Shown one piece after another: positions 1 to 4,803 of a stretch of 6,074 bases of DNA; position 1 is the first letter of the stretch; each line of letters opens with the position of its first letter. The stretch comes from Nitrososphaerales archaeon (lineage in GTDB: Archaea; Thermoproteota; Nitrososphaeria; Nitrososphaerales; UBA183): the NCBI GenBank assembly GCA_030042335.1, contig JASHZW010000061.1, forward strand, positions 1 through 6,074. Direction: 5' to 3'. Below the pieces are notes generated by a model. It did not search any database, was not told the origin of the DNA, and saw nothing but the letters and a program-made list of their open reading frames with translations. The translations under genes and the position numbers were made by a program.

Positions 1-491
1 TCGTGACCGAGCGGTCGCTGCATTGCGTCGACTGTTCGCCGGTCCTGGGCGAACGACAGGACATATCCCTGCGAACCGAGCGACGGGCCCACGGTATCGA
101 GAATGGCTTCAGGGGTTGTCGCTCGGAAGCTGTAACAGTCAGTGTTGGGCGTCTCGAACCACCTGGTCCAGCCGGCGTTCAGTCTGAGAGCGTGATAACG
201 ACCCTTTGCCGACACGGGCCCGAGCGCCGTGAGCGGGGGAGCGGCCGGCGTCTTGCGCAGGGCACGTCCTTGTTTGGCGGCGAGCTTTGGTCGGGGTTGG
301 GGGGGAGTAGCAACGCCCCTAGCCTTGGGGGCAGATGGCCCAGGCGGCTCGCTGCGGGGTCGAGGTCCCACAGGAATTGGAGCCTGCGGCGGAGCCGGTG
401 GCAACTGGCAGCCACAGGTGGAACAGACTGTTGCATCGAGAGCCGCTGAGGAACCGCAGGAGGGGCAGTAGGCCGGAGGCACGGGCCCCAC
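1..491 (-). CDS. N-terminal zinc-ribbon protein with Pro-rich linker, 3' end outside window
   Basis: An open frame of 163 codons runs off the left edge. The first in-frame start after a TAG is GTG at 491; a second GTG lies at 482. Residues 9-28 hold CPSC and CSTC, giving C9-x2-C12-x10-C23-x2-C26, a compact zinc ribbon of the short N-terminal type common in archaeal proteins. Residues 30-90 are a proline- and arginine-rich, probably disordered linker. From about residue 95 the composition becomes globular, with aromatic residues and a TPEAILDTVG segment, and this domain continues beyond the window. I do not recognise it. An A/T-rich box (511-520) sits 20 to 29 nt upstream of GTG 491, which fits an almost leaderless mRNA and favours that start. 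Zinc binding is inferred from cysteine spacing; a regulatory or nucleic-acid role is only a guess. Confidence 0.75.
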   Translation of the reverse strand, partial: MGPVPPAYCPSCGSSAALDATVCSTCGCQLPPAPPQAPIPVGPRPRSEPPGPSAPKARGVATPPQPRPKLAAKQGRALRKTPAAPPLTALGPVSAKGRYHALRLNAGWTRWFETPNTDCYSFRATTPEAILDTVGPSLGSQGYVLSFAQDRRTVDAMQRPLGH

Positions 492-510
492 AATCTCTGC
501 CTAGGGTATC

Positions 511-520
511 ATTACTTTTC
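511..520 (-). promoter_or_regulatory. Probable TATA box for the zinc-ribbon gene starting at 491
   Basis: On the minus strand this reads GAAAAGTAAT, an A/T-rich island in G+C-rich sequence. It lies 20 to 29 nt upstream of GTG 491, the spacing expected of an archaeal TATA box and a leaderless start. Confidence 0.45.
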
Positions 521-641
521 CTCGACTCAAGTGTCAACTAGCCCGAAGATGACCCCGATCTTCCTGGGCCAGAAGTAAGCCGTATGAGCGGAGTCCGGCC
601 GTATCCGTCTGTATCAGAGTGCATCCTTCGGGAGGAGCCAC

Positions 642-809
642 GTGGGCCGAGTGGCGTGCGCTTGGATCAACGGCCCTACTGAACGGAAACTCGAAGCAAG
701 GGGCGGGCCGGCCCACGGGAAAGGGGTGAGCCGGGTCGTTCGTCTCTTGGGTCGGAGGCGGGGAGAGGTTCCGAAGCGAGACGCAGAGCGTAGAGCCGAT
801 CGAGCCTAG
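642..809 (+). CDS. Possible small basic protein (55 aa), unrecognised
   Basis: GTG 642 is preceded by GGAGG at 631-635, with a 6-nt spacer, the best-placed Shine-Dalgarno sequence in the left half of the window. The frame closes at TAG 807-809. About 44 percent of codons begin with G, which favours coding. The product is strongly basic, with LLGRRRGEVPKR near residues 39-50 and a charged C-terminal end, and has one Cys and one Trp near its start. It has no domain I know. Such a peptide could bind RNA or DNA through charge alone, but that is speculation. The frame is short, and a competing ORF begins at ATG 584 in another frame. Confidence 0.35.
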   Translation: MGRVACAWINGPTERKLEARGGPAHGKGVSRVVRLLGRRRGEVPKRDAERRADRA

Positions 810-872
810 GGAGGCCGGAGTGGTCGCCGGAGCAGGCCGCCGGGGCGATGAGGGGGCCGAAACGGGCCGGAT

Positions 873-886
873 CCTTGTCGGATGGG
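873..886 (+). repeat. Left copy of a 14-bp direct repeat shared with the tRNA-Val 3' end
   Basis: CCTTGTCGGATGGG occurs here and again, in the same orientation, at 5914-5927, where it spans the last four bases of tRNA-Val and ten bases beyond. Flanking bases differ at both ends, so the identity is exactly 14 bp. It could be a remnant attachment site or chance. Confidence 0.3.
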
Positions 887-935
887 GGATAGTACCGATT
901 CACCGGAAGTTGCACTACCCCACGAACAGGATCGA

Positions 936-1427
936 CTAGCGGGATGCGGGGGCACGGTCTCGATCTGTCCGCCACTCCTCGTACAAATCTACGTGCTCTG
1001 AGTGGGACAGCCGGCCCAGGGTTACGAATCCGCGTCCACCCCGCTTGATGTCCTGGTTCTGGTGGTAGCCCAAGCTCCGCCAGACCGCAAGGTTCGAGCG
1101 TCCCGGATTGGCCCTCAGCTCGTCCTCGAACAGGCGTTGATACCTGACGGGGACCGGCCCACCTACGAAGGTGTGACACAACCAGCACTCCGGTGGGCCG
1201 TCAGGGAGCGGAAGACGGGACTCTTGGAACGCGAGGCCGGACCGCGGGGCAAGTCCTGTCGATGCGAGGTCTCTCAAGAGACGGCGTAGATTTTCGAGCT
1301 CGGCTGGGTCTCGTGCGGCCTTCAATCGATTGGCGACCCACACCTTATGACGCTCGATCCGAGCGATATCGCGACGGGCTCTCCGCATTCGTTTGGTCTC
1401 TCTCACGGTCGGGTCAGTGGGCTGCAT
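936..1427 (-). CDS. Unrecognised basic protein with helical N-terminus and one CxxCH motif
   Basis: The product has 163 residues from ATG 1427. Residues 8-55 are dense in Arg, Lys, Glu and Leu and should form a long amphipathic helix or coiled coil. Residues 81-85 read CWLCH, which is half of a zinc site or a redox motif; no second Cys pair is present, so metal binding would need His residues or dimerisation. Residues 105-141 (NPGRSNLAVWRSLGY, then a glycine/basic stretch) could form a small DNA-binding helical unit, but I cannot assign a family. A TATA box centred 25 nt upstream of the ATG, with no room for a leader, strongly supports both the gene and this start. The gene ends in TAG and is divergent from the zinc-protein gene at 1688. 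Confidence 0.8.
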   Translation of the reverse strand: MQPTDPTVRETKRMRRARRDIARIERHKVWVANRLKAARDPAELENLRRLLRDLASTGLAPRSGLAFQESRLPLPDGPPECWLCHTFVGGPVPVRYQRLFEDELRANPGRSNLAVWRSLGYHQNQDIKRGGRGFVTLGRLSHSEHVDLYEEWRTDRDRAPASR

Positions 1428-1448
1428 GGCGCGCAGACTCGACGCCCC

Positions 1449-1457
1449 CTATATGAA
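1449..1457 (-). promoter_or_regulatory. TATA box for the 936-1427 gene, leaderless start
   Basis: The minus strand reads TTCATATAG, centred about 25 nt upstream of ATG 1427. This is the expected distance from TATA box to transcription start, so the mRNA should begin at or next to the start codon. It is one of the clearest promoters in the window. Confidence 0.65.
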
Positions 1458-1637
1458 CCGAAAAAGTCTCGTCTTGATTGTACACTGCTTCTAAGTTTAC
1501 GCCAGATTACTTCGAAGATTCTCAGCAGCCGTCGCATCGTTGGGAATCGCGCTTGCTTGGGGAAGCTACTTAGCGAGCGTCGCCCATCGAACTCTGGGAG
1601 AATCCCTTGGTAAAGGAAACATGAAACAGTTTTTGGA

Positions 1638-1659
1638 GGGGGTTCAAGCCCCCATTTTT
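1638..1659 (+). terminator. G5/C5 hairpin followed by T5, terminator-like
   Basis: GGGGG (1638-1642) and CCCCC (1649-1653) form a stem around TTCAAG, and a five-T run follows at 1655-1659. It resembles an intrinsic terminator or a leader hairpin. No plus-strand gene ends just before it, and it lies 29 to 50 nt upstream of ATG 1688, so an attenuator-like role is as possible as termination. The T run could instead be part of a poor TATA box for the 1688 gene. Confidence 0.3.
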
Positions 1660-1687
1660 GGCACAGCCTGGGAAAACCACTTCCGCG

Positions 1688-2032
1688 ATGCGGAAGGGCC
1701 ACTTTAGGCCGTCCAAACGGACGATCTGCACCCGCTGCAAGGCGAAGGTGCGATGGTCCGGCGACCTAGTCAGGGTCGGCTCTCGCGGGAAGATATTCCT
1801 GTGTCGCAGCTGTGCGGCCGCCTCTTCGGGGGCGGCCGAACCCATTCCCTTCACATTCAGTAGGGTCGGGGGCCTGTGTTCCACGTGCCAACGGCAAACT
1901 CGACCGTGGAAGAGTGTCTCAGGCGGTTTCTTGAAGCCGATGACTACTCATTATCACCGAAACGTGCACGTGGAGAGCGAGGCGAGGATACTCCTGCGAC
2001 GAAAGCGCATGACCGCTATCACATTGAAGTGA
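1688..2032 (+). CDS. Small protein with two predicted zinc-binding modules
   Basis: From ATG 1688 the product has 114 residues; the open frame also allows a TTG at 1658, which has no ribosome-binding site. Module one is C14-x2-C17-x21-C39-x2-C42, a zinc ribbon flanked by basic residues. A small Ala/Ser/Gly linker (43-50) follows. Module two begins with C64-x2-C67 and is followed by H88, H90 and H94, so a C2H2-like site is plausible. The protein is basic overall, ending in an Arg/Lys-rich tail. Zinc binding and nucleic-acid contact are inferred from spacing and charge; I cannot name a family. No Shine-Dalgarno is seen, so a leaderless or near-leaderless start is likely. The next ORF begins 23 nt after its TGA, suggesting co-transcription. 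Confidence 0.75.
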   Translation: MRKGHFRPSKRTICTRCKAKVRWSGDLVRVGSRGKIFLCRSCAAASSGAAEPIPFTFSRVGGLCSTCQRQTRPWKSVSGGFLKPMTTHYHRNVHVESEARILLRRKRMTAITLK

Positions 2033-2055
2033 TTGGTTAGGAGGCCGCTGACCAG

Positions 2056-2271
2056 ATGCGGGCGAAGGACTTCTTTGGAGCCTTCTTTCAATACATCTCG
2101 AGGCTAGACCAGGGCGCGACCCAGTGTGCCATAGCTCAGGCCAGTGCAGCCAAGCGAGGGCTGCCTGAGAGAGCCCGATCGAGGATGGATGGAGGGCCGG
2201 CGAGAGATTCGCGGGGATGCCCGCGACGGCGCAGTTCTCGTACTCGACACCGATGCTCGTGCCGCGCGTGA
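2056..2271 (+). CDS. Possible short gene (71 aa) or detached N-terminus of the next gene
   Basis: ATG 2056 is preceded by AGGAGG at 2039-2044, a strong Shine-Dalgarno placed 11 nt upstream and just after the stop of the 1688 gene. The first 45 residues (MRAKDFFGAFFQYISRLDQG onward) look like a normal amphipathic helical protein. After about residue 50 the frame turns Arg/Ser-rich, because from 2217 it overlaps the next gene in another frame. So it may be a short protein with a meaningless tail, or the true N-terminus of the 2217 protein separated by a frameshift. The frame of the 2217 gene is open back to 2169, which leaves room for such a shift between 2169 and 2216. Confidence 0.4.
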   Translation: MRAKDFFGAFFQYISRLDQGATQCAIAQASAAKRGLPERARSRMDGGPARDSRGCPRRRSSRTRHRCSCRA

Positions 2272-2816
2272 AACGGCTCGGCTCGATCCGCCCGTTTATG
2301 TTCATGACGACCGCCCGCTATCTCGAGCCCGCTGCCACCACCGAGGGCTGGCGATCCGATCTTCTCCCGTTCAGCTCGGCGACGGACACGGCCGCTCGGG
2401 ATGCGTTGATGGAGCTCTCCGACCAAGGCAGTTGGGGGTCGGTGGTCGATACGTTCGCGGAGCACAAGGATCGGAAGTGCGAACGCGATTCCGAGGGCCG
2501 GGTGGTCCGGCGGCACGTCCTCGTCCGGCGGTCCCGGACCGAGGGGATTGGCAAAGAGGCGAACCGGATCGAGACCGCCCGCATCTTGGGTGTCGGACCG
2601 ACCGGGGCACGGGCGAAGGTCTACGAGCCGTTCATCCAGCGAATCCTGGCGCTACCCTTGGACTGGGGACCGAAGAATGGGATACCGAGGGCGAGCTTCG
2701 CGAGGTTGAGGAAGGCGCTCCGGTCCGGTCGAATTCCGAGGGGCCATGGAACATCGGCAATGGGACGCGTGCAGCTGGCGCTGGCCGGGAACCTAGCCTC
2801 CGGCCCCCGAACTTGA
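2217..2816 (+). CDS. Hypothetical protein, 199 aa, unrecognised
   Basis: ATG 2217 is the only ordinary start after the in-frame TGA at 2166-2168. Third codon positions are strongly G/C and the composition is balanced, which supports coding over the other open frames here. Visible regions: a hydrophobic/basic N-terminus (residues 10-35), an acidic Ser/Thr/Asp segment (50-80), a very basic middle (84-120), and a C-terminal stretch KVYEPFIQRILALPLDW (134-150) followed by a basic helix (158-172). There is no signal peptide, membrane segment or Cys pair. I do not know the family. No TATA box or well-spaced Shine-Dalgarno precedes it, so it is probably translated from the same mRNA as the upstream plus-strand genes. 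Its last 24 bp overlap the convergent winged-helix gene. Confidence 0.7.
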   Translation: MPATAQFSYSTPMLVPRVKRLGSIRPFMFMTTARYLEPAATTEGWRSDLLPFSSATDTAARDALMELSDQGSWGSVVDTFAEHKDRKCERDSEGRVVRRHVLVRRSRTEGIGKEANRIETARILGVGPTGARAKVYEPFIQRILALPLDWGPKNGIPRASFARLRKALRSGRIPRGHGTSAMGRVQLALAGNLASGPRT

Positions 2817-3521
2817 GCCGGGCTCAGCAGTTGGCTTCGATTTCGCCCGGGCCAGCCAGACTTCGATGACCCCTTTGGCAACCTCGAGGACTTCCGGATC
2901 CTTCTTCAAACGAACGTAACTGTCGCCCGTTTGATAGACGTGGTAGTCCTGCAAGGACTCCACCGAGGGAGGCAAAGAGTGACCCGGGCGGGCCGCAGGC
3001 GCTCCTGTCCCACGATCTTCGACTTCACCGGTGGCTGGGGGAGTGAGAGCTCCGCTTCGCTCCTGCCGAAGGTATGGCAGGGCGTCTCGGTAGAGCGCTT
3101 CAACTCGGTCCGCCTTCTCCTCGATTTCCTCCGGCTTCGCGCCGGTCACGTCATGAAGAACTGGCTTGAAGTCGTTGCTATGATACTCGCTACCCAGCCG
3201 GGAATACAGCGCCTTGAACAGCGCGACGCGGTTGACCGCTTCAGCGCAGGCCAAGTCCCTGGTCCGACCTCCGAGGTCATAGACGATACGCTCACCAAGG
3301 GGAGTGAGTTTGATCGAGTTTCCGTCCTTAACGAGGAGGCCGAAGTACTTGTTCAACGCCCCCATCTTCAATCCGACCCCGCTGCTCTTCTGGTTCGAGT
3401 AGCCGAGGATGCCGACAAGCGTGTCGAATGTCTGAACCTTGTCGCGCTTAACCTTCTCGATAACCGCAAGGCATTCTGAAAAGGCAATCTCGGGGAACTC
3501 GAACTGGCCTACGCTCGGCAT
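2793..3521 (-). CDS. Winged-helix-like putative DNA-binding protein
   Basis: The product has 242 residues from ATG 3521. Residues 8-85 have a winged-helix pattern: helices at 10-25 and 31-40, a basic candidate recognition helix (GLKMGALNKYFGLLVKDG, 50-67), then a beta hairpin ending in KLTPLGERIVYDLGG, where L-T-P-L-G is a frequent wing signature in archaeal and bacterial uncharacterised families such as DUF5343. Residues 86-155 are helical, 157-190 a low-complexity Pro/Gly/Ala linker, and 192-228 a compact element (YHVYQTGDSYVRLKKDPE, then a helix). The DNA-binding role is inferred; the family assignment is tentative. The gene is divergent from the RelE-like gene across a 180-bp spacer holding repeated inverted repeats, so it is a candidate regulator of both. 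It ends in TAG inside the 3' end of the convergent gene. Confidence 0.8.
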   Translation of the reverse strand: MPSVGQFEFPEIAFSECLAVIEKVKRDKVQTFDTLVGILGYSNQKSSGVGLKMGALNKYFGLLVKDGNSIKLTPLGERIVYDLGGRTRDLACAEAVNRVALFKALYSRLGSEYHSNDFKPVLHDVTGAKPEEIEEKADRVEALYRDALPYLRQERSGALTPPATGEVEDRGTGAPAARPGHSLPPSVESLQDYHVYQTGDSYVRLKKDPEVLEVAKGVIEVWLARAKSKPTAEPGSSSGAGG

Positions 3522-3524
3522 GGT

Positions 3525-3536
3525 CCTCGGCCGAGG
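3525..3536. repeat. Perfect 12-bp palindrome, candidate operator
   Basis: CCTCGGCCGAGG is a perfect palindrome lying between the TATA box of the winged-helix gene and its ATG, over the expected transcription start. Protein binding there would block initiation. Its arms match the half-sites of inverted repeats at 3584-3594 and 3649-3664. Confidence 0.4.
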
Positions 3537-3550
3537 TGACGGAACCGTTG

Positions 3551-3558
3551 GTATATAG
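3551..3558 (-). promoter_or_regulatory. TATA box for the winged-helix gene
   Basis: The minus strand reads CTATATAC, centred about 33 nt upstream of ATG 3521. Transcription should start near 3528, giving a leader of only a few nucleotides. Confidence 0.6.
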
Positions 3559-3583
3559 CCTAGCCGAAATGCCTCACTCCAAG

Positions 3584-3594
3584 CCGAGAACTCG
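3584..3594. repeat. CGAG-AA-CTCG inverted repeat in divergent promoter region
   Basis: CCGAGAACTCG contains the perfect inverted repeat CGAG-AA-CTCG (3585-3594). It lies mid-spacer between two divergent genes and shares its half-site with the palindrome at 3525-3536 and the repeat at 3649-3664. It could be a binding site for a dimeric regulator. Confidence 0.3.
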
Positions 3595-3648
3595 CGGCGG
3601 CGGTTGCGGCGGTGCCACCAGAATACTCCGCCTGACCTAGCGCCAACA

Positions 3649-3664
3649 CCGAGAAACGACTCGG
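3649..3664. repeat. CCGAG-N6-CTCGG inverted repeat upstream of the RelE-like gene
   Basis: CCGAG (3649-3653) and CTCGG (3660-3664) form a 5-bp inverted repeat with a 6-nt spacer, ending 6 nt before the TATA-like box of the RelE-like gene. The position suits a regulator that occludes TFB/TBP binding. The half-site is the one found at 3525-3536. Confidence 0.35.
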
Positions 3665-3670
3665 GGAAGG

Positions 3671-3678
3671 CTTATGAC
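3671..3678 (+). promoter_or_regulatory. TATA-like box for the RelE-like gene
   Basis: CTTATGAC is centred about 28 nt upstream of GTG 3702, a good archaeal TATA distance for a start codon at or close to the mRNA 5' end. The same CTTATG core precedes the tRNA-Val gene. Confidence 0.45.
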
Positions 3679-3701
3679 TCGCCTCGCATGGTGTCGTCGA
3701 T

Positions 3702-4046
3702 GTGCCGACGGTCCCTCTGAACCCGCCCAAGAGGTTCATCCTCTTCGAGACGGAGACGTTCAGAGAGCAACTGGACGAATACCAGTCAGGCGAGCAACCG
3801 CGGATTGAGCACAAGCTCGAGGACCTCGAACGGGACCCCTATCGAAAGACGATCAAGCTGGAAGCTCCTTTCCTAGGTCACCGGAGGTTCCGGATTGGAG
3901 ACGACCGGGTTGTCTTCACCGTTTGCGAGGAGTGCCGAAAGCACAGTCACCAGGCCCACGTGAAGTGCGAGGGCTGCCCCGGCAAGCCGGGCAACATCGT
4001 GACACTTCGGTTCGTGGGAGGCAGGGGATCAATCTACGATGGATAG
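3702..4046 (+). CDS. RelE/ParE-fold toxin-like protein with zinc-site insert
   Basis: GTG 3702 is the only ordinary start after an in-frame TGA (3675-3677). The 114-residue product follows the RelE/ParE order: an N-terminal strand and helices (F15-E26, P33-L42), then DLERDPY (41-47), the K49/K52 strand, RRFRIGDDRVVF (61-72, equivalent to the usual yRiRiGdYRviF), and a last strand, TLRFVGGRGSIYD (101-113). R64, R69, R108 and Y112 sit where RelE-type mRNA interferases keep basic and Tyr residues for cleavage on the ribosome. The insertion C75-EE-C78...H81, H83, H86...C89-EG-C92 lies between the last two strands and should bind zinc; classic RelE lacks it. No RelB/Phd-type antitoxin ORF adjoins it. 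Activity is inferred: it may be a toxin, an inactive relative or a regulator. Confidence 0.75.
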   Translation: MPTVPLNPPKRFILFETETFREQLDEYQSGEQPRIEHKLEDLERDPYRKTIKLEAPFLGHRRFRIGDDRVVFTVCEECRKHSHQAHVKCEGCPGKPGNIVTLRFVGGRGSIYDG

Positions 4047-4077
4047 GGCCGACCTGAGGCAGGCCAGCTCGACCGGT

Positions 4078-4752
4078 CTACGAGGTCGACCAGCGGGAAA
4101 ACTGTCTAACGCGGCCTGCCGCCACGTCGGATTTCGAGCGTTCGATCTGACCCCTCGCTTCGGAATCGAAAGCTAGCAGTAGGGTCTCCCCCCACTCTGG
4201 CGACATCTCCAGCGCTGGGCTCAAGTTAGGGTCAAAGAGTAAGGTACGATCCGGAACATCGTCGATTAGCTTGGCAGCATCTCTCCCGAAGCCGACTTGC
4301 ATCAAATGGACTTGGTCGACCAAGCGGTATCTCGGGGTGCTACCGTAGGCTCGAGACACCCCATCAACGATTGCTGTGAACTGAGGATTGGCGTGAAAAA
4401 AGCTCTCGATATCCTCTAGGGTGGTTTCGCCTCGGGCGGAGAGCGCGTTGTCTCGCTTCAGCATCCCGTCGCCAAAAAGCCGGCCGAGGTCAGAATAGAC
4501 GAGGCTTGACATAGGCCCCAGATGCGCCTTCAAGAATCGATACCGAAATCCTGCGATCCCCGATTCTTGTGCCTTCCTCGAAGCGAGGTAGGCGAACTTG
4601 TTCGGCTTGACCGCGCCCATGTGGTGGCGTCGCGGGTTCGCCTTGGCGAGAAGACGAAGTAAGAACGCTCTGTCAACAACGCCACGGTAGTCAATCGGCG
4701 GGTAAGCCTCGTCCGCCGCAATGGCGGCGGGGGCGGTCTCAGAGGGACTCAT
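4078..4752 (-). CDS. Panacea/SocA-like (DUF4065/YwgA-type) domain protein
   Basis: ATG 4752 follows GGTGA at a short spacing; an in-frame GTG at 4758 lies inside that ribosome-binding site and is less likely. The product has 224 residues. Residues 45-118 fit the Panacea/SocA-like pattern: KPNKFAYLA (49-57, the usual K-lxYLa), GFRYRFLKAHLGPMSSLVYS (68-87, aromatic/basic helix then the G-P turn), and DLGRLFGDGMLKR (88-100). This domain is known in SocA-type and Panacea-containing antitoxins and in phage proteins. The C-terminal part ends in an ETLLLAFDSEARGQIERSK...GRV stretch that recalls antitoxin tails. The assignment rests on motif pattern only. The gene converges on the RelE-like gene with 31 nt between stops; the two could be partners although not in one operon. 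Confidence 0.75.
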   Translation of the reverse strand: MSPSETAPAAIAADEAYPPIDYRGVVDRAFLLRLLAKANPRRHHMGAVKPNKFAYLASRKAQESGIAGFRYRFLKAHLGPMSSLVYSDLGRLFGDGMLKRDNALSARGETTLEDIESFFHANPQFTAIVDGVSRAYGSTPRYRLVDQVHLMQVGFGRDAAKLIDDVPDRTLLFDPNLSPALEMSPEWGETLLLAFDSEARGQIERSKSDVAAGRVRQFSRWSTS

Positions 4753-4777
4753 ATTCACCCCCCCTCCATGAAGGGGG
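4753..4777 (-). promoter_or_regulatory. Ribosome-binding site within a possible sequestering hairpin
   Basis: The leader of the Panacea-like gene holds a G7 run continuing into GGTGA just before ATG 4752, close to the complement of the archaeal 16S 3' end. CCCCCT and AGGGGG on the mRNA strand (plus-strand positions 4772-4777 and 4760-4765) can pair around a 6-nt loop, burying most of the G run. Translation could depend on opening this stem. Confidence 0.4.
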
Positions 4778-4803
4778 AGGCCAGCCGAAACGACGCCTCA
4801 GAG

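Larger units (their letters stand above)
492..935. other. Gene-poor stretch with one weak small-gene candidate
   Basis: No long convincing reading frame fills this stretch between two minus-strand genes. The minus-strand open frame through 676-915 is rich in Pro, Arg, Ser and Leu and poor in codons beginning with G, as expected of a shadow frame. The only candidate with translation signals is the plus-strand ORF 642-809. Sequence 810-935 shows no gene. A perfect 10-bp palindrome, GGGCCGGCCC, occurs at 705-714, and one copy of a 14-bp direct repeat lies at 873-886. I looked for a tRNA or other familiar structured RNA here and recognised none. Confidence 0.5.

Noticed and set aside
3..449. Plus-strand open frame of 148 residues at the left edge
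   Set aside because: It is antisense to the zinc-ribbon frame, is rich in Arg, Gly and Ser, and has no promoter or ribosome-binding site. The minus-strand frame has a paired CxxC motif and a TATA-like box.
676..1188. Minus-strand open frame of 170 residues
   Set aside because: Its first half is a shadow of the 936-1427 gene in another frame, and its second half is Pro/Arg/Leu/Ser-rich with few G-first codons. A GTG at 915 could start a 79-residue product, but no good ribosome-binding site precedes it.
1269..1282. GTCTCT-CA-AGAGAC inverted repeat
   Set aside because: It has only a two-base loop and lies inside the 936-1427 coding sequence, with no sign of a regulatory role.
1638..1661. GGGGGTTCAAGCCCCC as a tRNA T arm
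   Set aside because: The T-loop-like TTCAA is present, but no matching acceptor strand, anticodon arm or D arm is found on either side.
2144..2869. Plus-strand open frame of 241 residues, longer than the chosen 2217-2816 gene
   Set aside because: It is Arg/Gly/Pro-rich with the low-hydrophobicity look of a shadow frame. The 2217 frame has stronger G/C at third positions and a balanced composition.
2931..3479. Plus-strand open frame of 182 residues opposite the winged-helix gene
   Set aside because: It is antisense to a frame with a winged-helix pattern and a well-placed TATA box, and it has no start signal of its own.
3674..3808. Short ORF at ATG 3674 (44 aa, with a CRRC motif) overlapping the RelE-like start, considered as an antitoxin
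   Set aside because: Its ATG lies inside the TATA-like box, it has no ribosome-binding site, and most of it is an out-of-frame reading of the RelE-like gene.
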